61,205 bases of DNA, from the NCBI GenBank assembly GCA_001931875.2, contig MSJH02000454.1, positions 1 through 61,205 of the forward strand, given 5' to 3'. The notes under the pieces were generated by a model that saw nothing but the letters and a program-made list of their open reading frames with translations, did no database searches and was not told the origin of the DNA. The position numbers and the translations under genes are program-made. Within the stretch, counting starts at the first letter, position 1, and every line of letters begins with the position of its first letter. Below are positions 33,238 through 44,619 of the stretch, piece by piece. The stretch is from Byssochlamys sp. IMV 00236. Taxonomy: Eukaryota; Ascomycota; Eurotiomycetes; Eurotiales; Thermoascaceae.

Positions 33238-35299
33238 ACTGTAAACTATAAATCTCTTTTTAGTATTCCCTTTGTTGCTATTTTTTCATCTTTGGTTTGT
33301 CATGGGAAAGGGCCAACTTTCTGTCTATCGAAAGTTATTTTACGGTAACTCTAGAACAAAATTTGTGCTAAAAGCAAAAAAAGTTAGTTGTATCGGTGAG
33401 CAGATAGTAAAGAAAAACATCTTTTGCTTGCATGGACTTGATTTTCCTGGTAGATATATTATCTATTCGATAGGTAAAATGAAATAATCAAATGGAGTTC
33501 CATCGATAGAATGGTGCTTCTGAAACAAGCCTTATCCCTTGACTAAATTAGTGGCCTTTCCTCAGAATATCTCAGACAGTATGGCCCCCAAAAAAAAGGA
33601 AACGCCTTATACGTGTGATATTATGTATAGAATTTAAGGGGACAGTGAAATACAATCGAACTCAACACAAGTATTTTTTATTGATGAAGATTAACAAATA
33701 GACAATAGTTCGTCTTACATACTTTTCGTTTTACTACAGAATGCTTCTTTATAAGATATGTAGCTTATATCGCGATTCACTCTCCTTGGTACTTTGACAA
33801 CATCTTCAGTCAGGGTTGTAATGTGAGCTTATTAGGTGTTATATACCTAATTGAACCTCCGAGTGGCATTTATACCATTTTCAGCGTGTATTCACTAAAG
33901 TTTTAAATCTCGATGCAACAGCATGACCATATAGACGTCCATCAAATCCATCCCTGTTTTATGAAAACTTTTTTTCATCATCATGGACCGCATTTGCTCA
34001 ATATATAAGAGTTCAGTTTTCAGACAGATAAAGCCTAGGATCTATTTGGCGCTTGTCTCGTACAAGAAAAAGTTACGAAGATAAGCACCAGTGTCCTATC
34101 TTAATCTCTCCTTCCATAATTAGTTTAACATTACCCAGCCAGTCTCCAGTACCCTCATTGCTCTTTTAATCTAGTACGTATTCCCCAGTTGTTGTCTATA
34201 CGTCTCCTATCAAGACGCTAGGTGCGGAGACGCTGTAATATTCCACCAGTTTCCCACAGAATAACGCAATAAGCCGTCATGAAGATTTCTACCACCTTTA
34301 GCCTAGTGACCTGAAGGGTTTCACGAAAGTCAAGCAATACGCGTCAAGTTAGATAATATTTCAAACAAAGCTCTTTAGGACATGTCTGCCCTTTTATTAT
34401 CTTACAACAATTTGTTTTTTTTTTTTGTTAATTAATACGGTCTAGTCAGCTTTATGCTGCGTTATCCCTGTATCGTTCTGCATTTTGTATCGTCTTTTTC
34501 TTATGTCAAAGCATTGTACAAGCATTCCAAACATGGCATACGCCACATGAAAACAACCTTGCTGACACTATGAAAGTAAAGGGTTGCCAACTGCGACTGG
34601 ATGCTCTTCTTATGGACAAAGCCCACTCAAGTAAACAATATTATGTAAATGATATGATTTGACCTACATACATAGATACCCTGTCAAAAAAATTAGACCA
34701 GGATATAGGATGAAGCAATGAAAACAAACAATGCGGCATATGTTTAGCCACATTTTACGCTCGCTAGATCACGTCTATTATATTTGACGGGAAGAACCCG
34801 AGATCGTTGCATCAAACAATTAATTATTTAATAATCTCACTATCAAAATTAGAAATAAAAGCACACAAGAAATGCTTTGAGACGCTTTATTCTCTAATAA
34901 ATAATAGGATAAAAAAATAGAATAACGATCTTTGAGAACAATAAATTGAGATCGGTTTAAATGCTTGTTGTAGCTGATCGATGCTGAGAGATGGTAAGGG
35001 TCTCAGTGTCCTTTTTGATACAGGTTTCAGCTCTTGGCCCTTGTTACTGATAATACTTTAGTCAGAGACAGAGTGAAGATTGCATGAATGAACAGCATAT
35101 GAGCTATTATAGCCTTGATCAAAACCATGTCTAGTCTACTCTTAACATCATTTTATGCAAAGACGCTAATGCATGAAGATCGCGTCATTCCTTATTGCGT
35201 AATTCAATACCACATCATAGATAAGCCCAGCCTGGATGAGTGTGCTGTTTCAGCTTTACTGCATAATTTATCATATATTATGTCTTGCTTGCAACAAGT
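33238..35299. other. Gene-poor region, nothing supported
   Basis: About 2 kb without a convincing ORF on either strand, stop-rich and AT-rich. A stretch at 34673-34695 (TACCCTGTCAAAAAAATTAG) looks like a mariner-type terminus, but I found no partner. Confidence 0.45.
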
Positions 35300-35307
35300 T
35301 ATAAAAG
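35300..35307 (+). promoter_or_regulatory. TATA box of the small secreted-protein gene
   Basis: TATAAAAG at 35300-35307, within GTTATAAAAGGCG, lies 36 bp before the ATG at 35343. With typical spacing, transcription would start about 10-15 nt before the ATG. This helps choose 35343 over in-frame upstream codons beginning at 35115. Confidence 0.55.
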
Positions 35308-35342
35308 GCGCTAATGAGAATAGAGGTTTTTCTTCAACGGCC

Positions 35343-35789
35343 ATGAAATTCACATCTCTCTTGGTCTTTACTCTCTCTTCTGCTAATGCGGAAAAGGAAC
35401 CGACCGTTCTCCAATTCTTGCCAGTTCCTCACATATTTCCGCCAATGTACAGAATTCGCGCCGAACTTCTTTCGAGTCGCACTAGCCACGAGATTGTATT
35501 GAGAACCGACAGTCCAGACTTGTTCGCCTATTATTCCCAGAGAACACGCGGCGTGGTTAACTATGAGAAGCTTCCAAATGGTCAATATAATGTGGTTATC
35601 AACGACAATGATGCCAAGGGCGGTGACGAGCCTTTCAGGATCGATCTTATCAGATCCGGAGAAGAGTTTCACTACGAAGGAACAAGCGTAACCTACAAAT
35701 GGATCGATGATGTGAAAGGTTATGGAAATGTCCGCGCCATCGACGACGATGGCTTGCGTTACGGCCACCCTCGGTTCTATCGTAACTGA
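35343..35789 (+). CDS. Small secreted protein of unknown family, 148 aa
   Basis: ATG at 35343 begins a short signal peptide (MKFTSLLVFTLSSANAEKEP) with a likely cleavage after ANA. The mature part is rich in charged and aromatic residues and beta-like (MYRIRAELLSSRTSHEIVLR, NGQYNVVINDNDAKGGDEPF, GTSVTYKWIDDVKGYGNVRA), has no cysteine and ends GLRYGHPRFYRN. The frame extends upstream to 35115 but that part reads like non-coding sequence, and a TATA box lies in it. The gene is isolated in a gene-poor stretch, has no intron and looks richer in G+C than its surroundings. I do not recognise a family; transfer from another organism or a fast-evolving effector-like protein are both possible. Confidence 0.6.
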   Translation: MKFTSLLVFTLSSANAEKEPTVLQFLPVPHIFPPMYRIRAELLSSRTSHEIVLRTDSPDLFAYYSQRTRGVVNYEKLPNGQYNVVINDNDAKGGDEPFRIDLIRSGEEFHYEGTSVTYKWIDDVKGYGNVRAIDDDGLRYGHPRFYRN

Positions 35790-38026
35790 AACGCACGCTT
35801 TTATAAGAACTAAATAGCCATTGTCTCCATTATGCGCAAAGTGATAATCTAAGCATAGCTATTGACCGTTGTATCTTTGCAAAACGTGTAATAAGCTCTT
35901 GCCTGTAACTAAATATGCTGCTTTTGCATGTTATGGGTGCATGCCGCACATTTCATTTTGTCCGAGAAAAAGATATAGAAAATAGTTCCTTGACCACTTT
36001 GTGGTGTGAAATGTCATATTCGTGAAGGAATCTATATTGTATATTGATAGCACCTTTTCGTTTGGGTTGCTGTGTGGCTATGGAATATACGATATGGATA
36101 TGGCTTAACTGTATACAAATTGCTTCATATATTGATAGAATACTCGTTATAATCAATGTGGCAGAAATCTGCTCTGATGGTCAAATCCACTATGCGGCAG
36201 ATACTTTACGATCGCCTGAGTATGTCATGTGATTCTAGGAACATCTTGTTTCTTGTCACTCGTCTATCACTGGAGGTAATTGTCACAGAGCGATCCATTG
36301 CAGATCTTGGAGTGCTTGTAACTATATGAAGCTTGCCAAAAGATGTAAACTCGAGACATTGGCCAACATCTGTACAAATCCTGCAAGGATCTTTCTAAAT
36401 ATATTTCAAATTTCACAAGAAGTAGTGTGATTGACTAGACTCCTTGAATCAAGTTTTGTTTGAGTCCAGTAAAGATATGTTCAGACACGTACCAGGCTTC
36501 TGCAAGAAAGTATCGTGGTCAATAAGTGCATAAAAAGCATATGTTATAACTATCTCCGGGAAGAACACTATCTTTACATATAGACGGCATAGAGGCCATT
36601 CAATTACTTGTTCAATAACTAGTCGTTTTTCATTGTGTTCCTAGTGTATCCATTGCCCTTGAGTGGATCACCTACATACCTACGGATTTTCTTTGGTTAT
36701 CTTTCATCTTGGTATCAACTTAGTGGCCAAGATCTCAGCTGTAATCTTCTTTGTCATCTGTATCAAGGCCACCCATATAAAGAAAGCAGATAAATACGAA
36801 TGAGCTTACGTATTCGCATCTTATTGCTAACTGTTTTATTGCTTAAACTTTCTCTTCTCTGAATCGGCTATGTTGCAATCATTTTAAAGAACTGGTTGAT
36901 ACACAATGACATTTTGTATTTCCTTGACAGATTCCCTAAGCAGTACTGCTTGCTTCAAGTTAAACACACAAATATAATATAACCAAAGGTAAATGGAAGC
37001 TAAACTTTTGATTACAAAGTTTAAAGTATGAAGAAAGAGAAAATTAATCTTGTTAGAGAAACTAACTGGCTAGTTAAGGCAGTAGCCGACCAGACAAAAG
37101 TTATTTTGTATAGCTTGATGTCTCCCTGATCAAGCTAGAGATGTATATGAGAAATCGTGCGTTTAACTGAGATCATATAATGCTGCTCAAAAAGTTGCGA
37201 CGAAAATATAGAGGTCATTGTGTACCAACCTGTTCTTTTGAAATGATTGCAATGCAGTCAACTCAGAAAAGAGAGACTTTAAGCAATGAAACAACTGGCA
37301 AGAAGATTCAAGTGCGCAAGCTCATTCATACTCATCTATGTGGATGCCTCAGATACAGATGAGAAAGGACACCACAACTGCGATCTCTGCTTGCAAATTG
37401 ATATTATGAAAGACAACCAAAAAAAATCCGTAGGTACGTCATAATTATCTCCTATGTTTTACTAGTAAATGAATAACAGCGCTAAAGAGTTGAAGACAAA
37501 GTAACTGAAACGATCAAGAACGACAGCGAAGAAAGAAATAGCAAACTTGCACGTAGGCAAAAAAAAAAAAAAGCTGATCTGTTGAAATGGGTGTACTATC
37601 ATTATAGGAAATTTTTGGCTGTAAAATTTTATTTATTTTTACTGGACTACCACTGCAACACAATAAAAATGACACGGCGTTAAAAAGTCATTGAAATGGT
37701 TCCCAATACCGTTTATGTATAAAGATGGTATTCTTCTCGGAGATGACTATAATAAATGCTTTCTATGCATTTGTTGATCACACTACTTTCTTGCAGAAGA
37801 CTGATATGTATTGAAATATGTGCCCCTAGCAATTCCCTTTTATAAAGAGACCAAGTTTAAAAAGAAAGACTCCTCAATTATTATGCTATTTGATTTCCCC
37901 CTTTCGTATATTGGCTCTCGGGATGAACAATTTTTCTAAATATAAAACAGGATCGAGTTTGCTAATAAATAACCATTGTATAAGAAAAAAAAAAAAACTT
38001 TTTATTGTTATAATTCATACACATGG
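35790..38026. other. Gene-poor region, nothing supported
   Basis: About 2.2 kb, stop-rich on both strands. Only short open stretches (under about 70 codons) without family resemblance. The right end carries the terminator side of the tetraspan gene, including an A run at 37986-37997. Confidence 0.45.
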
Positions 38027-38884
38027 TTAATGCTGCTGGTGGGTATAAGGTGGAGACGATACGGCCTGAAAAGGGTAATTTGTATAGGCATAAGGAGGTG
38101 AAGCCATTTGAGGCGGCACATAGGACGATGTGATCACACGAGGAGGTTCGGGTAAAGGTGACGGCAATGAATAAGTATCCTTTTTTTCGTCCTGGATGGA
38201 TACATCATCAGGTTCTGCGCGATAAGCTCGTTCATGCTTTAGCCGCTTTTCGTGCCATAATAAGATAGCACTGATAGCCGTGGTGGCAAGCCAGGTAAAG
38301 AACATGATCCAACTAAATCCTGCTGTTGCTTTGGCACATCGACACTATTATTTTTGTTAATCATTGTGTGTTTTTTATCTTTTTTTTTAATTTACCTGAT
38401 TTAACCAGACATCCTTATAGTCTGAATCCTCCTTTTCAAGTTTTGCATCAAGTGAACAGTCAGAGGCATCTACAGTCATTGAGATCATACCAATGAACCA
38501 AGCGATGGATAAAAAGGCACTAAAGATTACATTGGTTCTTGGTCTAACAAAGAATCGTTTGAGTCGGCCAGGTATCTTGGTTAGTCTTGTCCATGGAAAT
38601 AGTGCCAACAAAAAGGCAATGATTAAACTTTTCAAGGTGATGACAAGAACATAATTAGGAGATGCTTGGCTGGATCCCTAATGCTTTGAATGTTAACATA
38701 ATAAGGAGAAATATTGTTTACTTACATAATAATGTCTTTCTGCAGATATGATAGGCGTGACCAGAAACAGTATTAGAAATGCAATCAAGATCTGCACACA
38801 GTGTAGAATAACCTTGTAAATGCCAAGATAAGGCAAGTTCTCAGGAAGATCGTAGTCTAAATCGAAATAATCCGCAGATATCAT
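38027..38884 (-). CDS. Tetraspan (MARVEL-like) membrane protein, 252 aa
   Basis: Three exons: 38884..38726, 38677..38396, 38344..38027. Four hydrophobic segments are visible: VILHCVQILIAFLILFLVTP, VLVITLKSLIIAFLLALFPW, NVIFSAFLSIAWFIGMISMT and IMFFTWLATTAISAILLW. Between TM3 and TM4 lies an extracellular loop with cysteines (DASDCSLD, CRCAKATAGFSW). The cytosolic C-terminus is charged and then Pro/Tyr/Ser-rich (SPPYAYTNYPFQAVSSPPY). The four-TM layout with a TM3-TM4 loop and a final W-rich TM4 resembles fungal MARVEL-domain proteins, which organise membrane domains or take part in trafficking. No closer family is recognised. The gene has typical short introns and is surrounded by long intergenic DNA. 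Confidence 0.7.
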
Positions 38885-39523
38885 AAAGAAAACATATGTT
38901 TATTAACAGACAGAGCGACATGATATTTAAATGTGTTTGTTTGTTACAGTTGAGCCATATATGGGATGTTTTTTATATACCAAATTTGGGCTGTTTCTTT
39001 ATTCTATATTAGTGATTTATAAACATGTCTAAACGTATCAAAAGAAAGTCAACTTTGATAATAGAGGAATATATATGTAGATTGTGTCCTGAAATTGGAA
39101 AAAAATAGAATCCTGTAAAAGTCATTTAAATGACTTTCAGCCTTTCTTTGGCTTATGTCTGTTGCCTGTTAACAATGAATTAATCATCCTCTTTTCAATT
39201 GATATCAATATTTATGAATAATAGATAATATAGTAAATCCTATGTTAATTGCATATCACTTTACTTTTGTATATTCTATTCATATGCGAATCACTTGGAC
39301 TGTCAATTTGATTTAACCTAAAAGGAAAGTAACACAATGAAAAACATCAATAAAAGGGAAACAAAATTTTTGTTTTGCCTTTTTCAATTTCATCCGCGGA
39401 AGCAGTAATAATACCTCGGAATGATTTATTTAGTTTCTAATTTTTTTTTTATTAATAGACAGGAGAAAAACATGAATAAACCATACCCTTTTTTTTTCCT
39501 TCTTTCTCTTTCTTTTCTCCTAA
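38885..39523. other. Divergent intergenic region
   Basis: About 640 bp between the tetraspan gene (minus) and PEX11 (plus). It is very AT-rich with T tracts before the PEX11 start. A GTCATTTAAATGAC palindrome sits near 39120-39133. No ORF is supported. Confidence 0.4.
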
Positions 39524-40274
39524 ATGCAGAATCAATTGATATCTAGTCACGTGCTTCCAACACCTTCACCACCACCAGAACCTGAAACAGACTTTAAAAA
39601 TGAAAAGATAACACTGAAAAGAAAAAATTGGATAAAGATTGTCCAGAGACTATTAAAAGAGTTGGATGGAAGAGACAAGATGATGAAGACGATACAATAT
39701 TTCATAAAGATCCTTTTACACTATAAACTCCTCCGAGCCAAACACTGGTCAACGATGGCAAGTCAATTTTCAATGACAAGAAAGATACTTCGACTAGGCA
39801 CAGCAGTTGGGCCCTTTCAGGAGATTGAGCCCAAGTTAAGCTATCGTACGGCGATCTTGTTGAATGAGATCATTAATGGTGTGTCGGATGATATCTTTTG
39901 CTTTCATAAGCTTGGATTTGTCAGTACATCTATCGGCACACGTGCTGAAATAATATCAGCTTACTGTTGGTTTATTGGTATCCTGAATGATATTAAAGAT
40001 CAAGTGCAGTCACTAAAAAAACTACAACGTAACAATGGAGACAAGGACAAGATCTTTTTGGCAGAGATTTCAATCATCAAATTACTCATGGATGCCGTAT
40101 TTTGTGGCAAGTATATCATTTTATTTAAAAAGTTCTGGGATATTGATTCTATATATATACGTATTAGCATGCGATATCTATCATCCTTCTTATAGTGCTA
40201 GTGCTCAAGCTTGGTCAGGATTCTTTAGCGGGTTATTAGCAGGATATAAACTATGGATCAAGTTTTCCTTGTAA
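39524..40274 (+). CDS. PEX11: Peroxisomal membrane protein PEX11 family
   Basis: Two exons, 39524..40106 and 40168..40274, give 229 aa. A Pro-rich N-terminus is followed by family features: a helix ending DKMMKTIQYFIKILLHYKLL, SQFSMTRKILRLGTAVGPFQ (the amphipathic KxxRLG region), LNEIINGVSDDIFCFHKLGF, and a C-terminal segment (GFFSGLLAGYKLWIKFSL) that is typically hydrophobic and followed by very few residues. PEX11 proteins remodel and elongate peroxisomal membranes before division. The intron appears to have a GC donor (GTG|GCAAGT at 40107); using it joins VFC to ACDIYHPSYSAS in the correct frame, whereas no GT donor nearby does. The stop lies 91 bp from the convergent Tvp15-like gene. Confidence 0.82.
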
Positions 40275-40365
40275 CATGAGGCTTTTCAATCATCGACAAC
40301 TTTAATCTGGCCGCATTATCCACCATACCCTACCCCCATTTTTTATCATTACTTTTACATAACTA

Positions 40366-40982
40366 TTAATTATTTATAAATACCTCACTCGGTCGATCCA
40401 GATCTAATCCTTCTGCTGAATATTCTTGCCAGTTTTGCCAACTCTCTGTGACTGGTCTAGGTACTGGACATGATGATATAAATGATAGAATAAAATAAAT
40501 ACATCCAATAATGAGATCTAGTATTCCTGTTGCTAGTAAAAACTTATGACTGTTTGATATGACTACGCTTCCTAGGCTTCAACAAAAATAAGTAACAATA
40601 CAAGATAATGAATGATTCTTACAGTATGAGGAGTAGACCCTTTCCTTTATGTGTCAAGGCAAGTCTACAATGATCTGAAATGATTCGAAATGATTTAATC
40701 TCTGTTAGACCAAGAATGATACCAGATAGAAAACTAAGATAATAAGAAAGCAAGTAAAATAATAGCAAAATAAACTTACAATATATAAATACAAGTTAAT
40801 ATTTGAGATACATCTTTATGTTCTATAACCATCTTCATCATCGATGCTGCCATAGTGATAATATAAAGACATGTGTTGATAAAATTGAACCCAAGACAAA
40901 CAATATTTTCAACTTTGGTCTTTGAAAACATTCGATAATTAAAAAGAAAAAGAAAAAAGACTTTTTGGTTGACTTTGTACAT
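40366..40982 (-). CDS. COPI-associated / Tvp15-like Golgi membrane protein
   Basis: Three exons: 40982..40780, 40733..40623, 40576..40366; 174 aa. Four membrane segments are visible: VCLGFNFINTCLYIITMAAS, YIFFLSGIILGLTE, KGLLLILLGSVVI and LLATGILDLIIGCIYFILSF. Between them lies the conserved-looking TEIKSFRIISDHCRLALTHK. The size, four-TM plan and the charged loop before a GKGLL segment fit the COPI_assoc/Tvp15 family, small Golgi proteins recovered with Tlg2-containing vesicles. The C-terminus (WQNWQEYSAEGLDLDRPSE) is cytosolic. The first Met at 40982 is uncertain; Met18 (MFSKTKVENI) is an alternative start. The acceptor at 40577 (TTGAAG) was chosen because the nearer CCTAG shifts the frame. 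Confidence 0.65.
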
Positions 40983-42380
40983 GTTGTCATTTGTTTTGCT
41001 ATTTTCTTTATTTAGTTATTTACTTCAGGCACCAACTTTTAATTATCCGCCGAGACACTTGCCCCTTTTTTTTTCTTTTACTAGTGTGCGTTTGTTAAAA
41101 TGTATTGTATTTCAATTTAGGATAAAAGGGAGAGAGAGAGAGAGATGAAAGAACATCGGTTATTTTAGGATAACTACTCATTTATATCTATTAAACCGTT
41201 CGATTTGAATATGTATAAAAAAAGAACAAAAAAGTTCGCTGATTAAAAAATCATGTTTGGAACGATAATGAGTAATGTAAAGCCGTGTAACAGGTCAAAA
41301 GCCTAGACGTGGCATATAGAAAACTTACTATGAGTATCATGATCCATCAAAGGAGAACTAGATGGTATATGAAATCCTGATCAATTGTTGTCATCAGCTT
41401 AAATAATGAATGAATGAGTAGCAGTTTGTCTTTTTTTTTCTTTTTTTCTTTTCATTAGAGAAAATAAGCTTTCAATCTTAAACAGAAGAACGGTTTATTA
41501 TTCATTTGACATGAGTTTACCAGATATACTGAAAGGGCCACTTGCAACTAGGGTACAGTAATAAATATCACTATAAATACCCTTTGTATGAAAAAGAGAT
41601 GGCAGATAAAGAGCTTCTACAATGATACTTATTATTTCTATACAGTAAAGATAAATGGCTAACGCTATGGCGCCATTAAATTACTCTATATATATATCCT
41701 TGAAACGTCGTGGAACTGCTGGTGATTTTATAGAGGTCACCATTGACGAATATCTGTCTTTGCGAAATATGCTCAAAATGCTCGACAAAAAAAGAATCAA
41801 AGACATTACCAACCATTCCTGGCCACAGTGTGCTCAAATGCGACAGTTGCAACACACTGTGACAAAGAGATATTAATGCAGCAATCAACCTCATGCATAT
41901 AGCAACATCTGGCATGGTCAAGGAAGTCCCCCTGATTGTCTTTAAAAGATCATAAATAATTGCCGTACTAAACACGATTCGCCTTCAGGGATTTTAGAAT
42001 TTTTACAGATATGAAGTTTACAATCTTATGTTAATCATCTTGTTAATATTTTTTAGTCGTCTCATTTTTATTTATTCAACTTGTCTTATGGCTTAGGTTA
42101 AAAACATGTAAAGACCTTGTTAATCATTACGTCAAGCTCTCTTTCTTTTGAAATTACTTTTTGAATTATACTCTATGCAAAAGAAAAAACAGAGAGCCAT
42201 CTTATATTATGACAAGCATTACGTATTGTTAATTAGATGACTTTATTTTTATATTAAGAATATATATACCTTGCGGTCAAAAATGGTTGAAAAATTCAGT
42301 CTCAAAGGAGTACGACACGTGTAACAGACATTTCTACCTTTCTTTTCCTTTTTTCTTCCTTTTTTTTTTTTTCTGTATCA
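40983..42380. other. Intergenic, only an ORF remnant
   Basis: About 1.4 kb. A GA repeat lies near 41133-41144 and a T/C-rich run near 41430. A 60-odd-codon open stretch around 41655-41876 (GDFIEVTIDEYLSLRNMLKM) may be a remnant of a repeated family, but I cannot assign it. The T-rich leader of the next gene lies at 42340-42374. Confidence 0.4.
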
Positions 42381-42650
42381 ATGCAGCCTACACATAAACA
42401 TCATCGATCCATGCCATCGCTTTCGTTCTCGATATCGAGTACAAGTCATCAATCGTCACCAGGTACATCAATACATCATAAACGACACTCAGAGACGATA
42501 TCTGTTAAGCGATGGGATGATTCTCAGTTAGAAATGGATTTGGCTGAAGACATGGATGATAAAAAGCAACCTTTAGTGTCCAGAATGAAGTACAAGCTCT
42601 CTCGATATAGACATGAATTCAAAAAAATGGCTACTTGGTTATCCTCTTGA
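42381..42650 (+). CDS. Small hypothetical protein, 89 aa
   Basis: Single exon with ATG at 42381 after a long T-rich leader like those of neighbouring genes. The N-terminal half is Ser/His-rich (HKHHRSMPSLSFSISSTS). The second half is charged (RWDDSQLEMDLAEDMDDKKQ) and ends with a short amphipathic segment KYKLSRYRHEFKKMATWLSS. No family is recognised. Placement tail-to-tail with the dienoyl-CoA reductase gene (stops 40 bp apart) and the clean leader support expression. Confidence 0.5.
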   Translation: MQPTHKHHRSMPSLSFSISSTSHQSSPGTSIHHKRHSETISVKRWDDSQLEMDLAEDMDDKKQPLVSRMKYKLSRYRHEFKKMATWLSS

Positions 42651-42690
42651 CATATATCTTTTGCATACATAATACATTATTTTATTATTT

Positions 42691-43893
42691 TTAAAGCTTG
42701 AAGCTAGGTGGGTCAAGGACAATGTCGGGATAATTTGGATAAGCTGGATTCAACCAAGCACCGCCTATTTTTTTTTAAAAAAAAAAAAAAAAAAATAATT
42801 GATAAATCATGTCTTTCATACCCCGCGTATAAACTTACCATCTACAACCAAGACAACACCGGAGATGTAGCTTGCTGCTTCCGAGAATAAAAATACGGTG
42901 GATTGAGCAATGTCTTGCACAGTTCCCATACGTTGTAGAGGAACACCCCTCAAATCAAATGCAGGACCTAGTTTTTCCATACCGACTGTTGAAGCCTGAA
43001 GACCATGTTTAATGTTTGTTTCTCTCTTTTTTTTTGATTTGTACTTACAATAGGACCGGGAGCAATACCATTCACGCCTAATAGAAAATAAGTATATAAT
43101 TAAAAAGTCAACAAGACCAAACTTACGAACACCATGTGGTCCTAATTCAACAGCCCAATGCTTAGTCAAAGCCTAACAAAGAGATAAGTCATGTATACTA
43201 ACAAAAGGGTCTACTTACATCAATGGCTGACTTGGCTGCACCTGCGTGTTGTTGGAAAGGTGTACCTGTGTAATGTAATGTGGCAGATACGTTGATAATT
43301 GATCCCTTGGACTTTTTCAAATGTTCGACAGCAGCCTTGGTCAAATTGAACGTGCCTTTTAAACTGTGAGTCAAGTCCTTTGTTATTCTCTAATATCTTA
43401 CCGAGTAAATCAATTTCAATTACAGTACGGAAAGCATTATAAGACAAGTCTCTAAAGGGAGCCAAAAAATTACCAGCAGCACCATTGATCAATAAATCCA
43501 GACGACCGAAACGAGCCACGGTTTCCTTGACAACTCGTTCTGCATCTGCTGGGTTACGAACATCGCCTGCGATAGCACTAAGAGGGTGTTTTAATTATGT
43601 CGTATAAAAACCCGGTCTATATTCTTTACATGATCTCTCCTCCTGTCTTTGCACTCATTTCCTTGGCTGCCTTTTCTAACTTGTCTTTGCTAAAAAAAAA
43701 AAAAAAAAAAGTGTTGGTGATTACGTAAATGACAAAAAGAGTGTGAAATGTACCTTCTGGAAAAGATGACAGCTTTGGCCCCATGTCTTACAACTGCTTC
43801 AGTCATGGCTCTACAAATACCGCTTCCACCACCTGAACATAATAACACTTTTCCCTTGAACAAGTTGTCTTTGAAAATTTCGGTGGTCTCCAT
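42691..43893 (-). CDS. SPS19: Peroxisomal 2,4-dienoyl-CoA reductase
   Basis: Eight exons: 43893..43754, 43689..43630, 43577..43402, 43355..43219, 43172..43127, 43077..43049, 42995..42839, 42764..42691; 272 aa. It is a short-chain dehydrogenase with the DECR2/Sps19 signature: LLCSGGGSGICRAM (cofactor loop), AIAGDVRNP, LLINGAAGNFLAPFRDLS, INVSATLHYTGTPFQQHAGA with AKSAID (catalytic Tyr/Lys region, where the usual Ser-Tyr-Lys is modified as in DECRs), VNGIAPGPI and SYISGVVLVVDGGAWL. The enzyme uses NADPH to reduce 2,4-dienoyl-CoA during beta-oxidation of polyunsaturated fatty acids. The C-terminus is DPPSFKL; the final FKL resembles but is not a canonical SKL-type peroxisomal signal. Exon 6 is only 29 nt. 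The start at 43893 is preferred to the in-frame Met at 43977. Confidence 0.9.
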
Positions 43894-44250
43894 ATTGAAT
43901 GAAAATAAGTAAAAAAGGGGGAAGAGAGCATTGTGATATAAATATGCAGCACACACGCGGAGATTCAAGGGTAACATGTCTCATCTTTTTTTAACCTTGT
44001 AAGGAAAAAATTCTTTCATGTCATTATATTCCTTTAGTCATCTAGGAAAAAAAAAATAATAATAATAATTTGATGTGGAACAAGACAGACAGAATAAGAT
44101 GAGCCTAATAAGTCCATTCTCATTAAAAATAAAAGAAAGTAACTAGAATAGTTTATTTTTACTGTATTTCATGTCCAATTGCATAGAAATATATAAAAAA
44201 AACAACTGTCACGAGTCAAGGGTTTACTTTTCTCTCTCTCTTATACATTC
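43894..44250. other. Divergent promoter region
   Basis: About 360 bp between the dienoyl-CoA reductase gene and a 62-aa protein gene. AT-rich, with an AATAATAATAAT run near 44058-44069. No ORF is supported. Confidence 0.4.
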
Positions 44251-44484
44251 ATGTCATTAGCCAGTTTCTATACCAAAACATTTGGCCTTGGTGCCATCAT
44301 TGGCGCAAGTATGGAAGTTTTGTTAATAAAAAGCAATTACTGTGAGTATTTGTCATTTAAAGTTTTCAGTTAATTAATCTTTAAAGACCAAATGTTGGCT
44401 GCTGCAGAAGCTAAGCAAAAACGAAAACAACTTTTAGAAGAACAAGAGGCGAAAGAACGAATGACACGACTGACAAGTCAATAA
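44251..44484 (+). CDS. Small single-TM protein, 62 aa, probably mitochondrial
   Basis: Two exons, 44251..44341 and 44387..44484, join in frame through a split Tyr codon (donor GTGAGT, acceptor TTAAAG). The protein starts MSLASFYTKTFGLGAIIGAS, has a short hydrophobic segment with GxxxG spacing followed by MEVLLIKSNYY, and ends in a highly charged helix (EAKQKRKQLLEEQEAKERMT). This layout resembles very short fungal and animal mitochondrial inner-membrane assembly or organisation proteins, but I cannot name the family. Being shorter than many gene-finder cut-offs, it is easily missed. Confidence 0.6.
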
Positions 44485-44619
44485 TGTTCAACCATGGAAA
44501 CGGAGAAAGATAAACTGTTTTTTTTTCAGAAAAAACAAAAAAAAAAAACTAAACATTTTCATGCAGTTCTTTATTTGGTAAAGGTTTTCTTTTTTCTTTC
44601 TTTTTTTTATATATTTTCA

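Noticed and set aside
34673..34695. Possible mariner terminus TACCCTGTCAAAAAAATTAG
   Set aside because: I found no matching inverted end or transposase sequence in the window.
41655..41876. 73-codon ORF with GDFIEVTIDEYLSLRNMLKM
   Set aside because: It looks somewhat protein-like and may be a repeat remnant, but it is too short and unmatched to call a gene.
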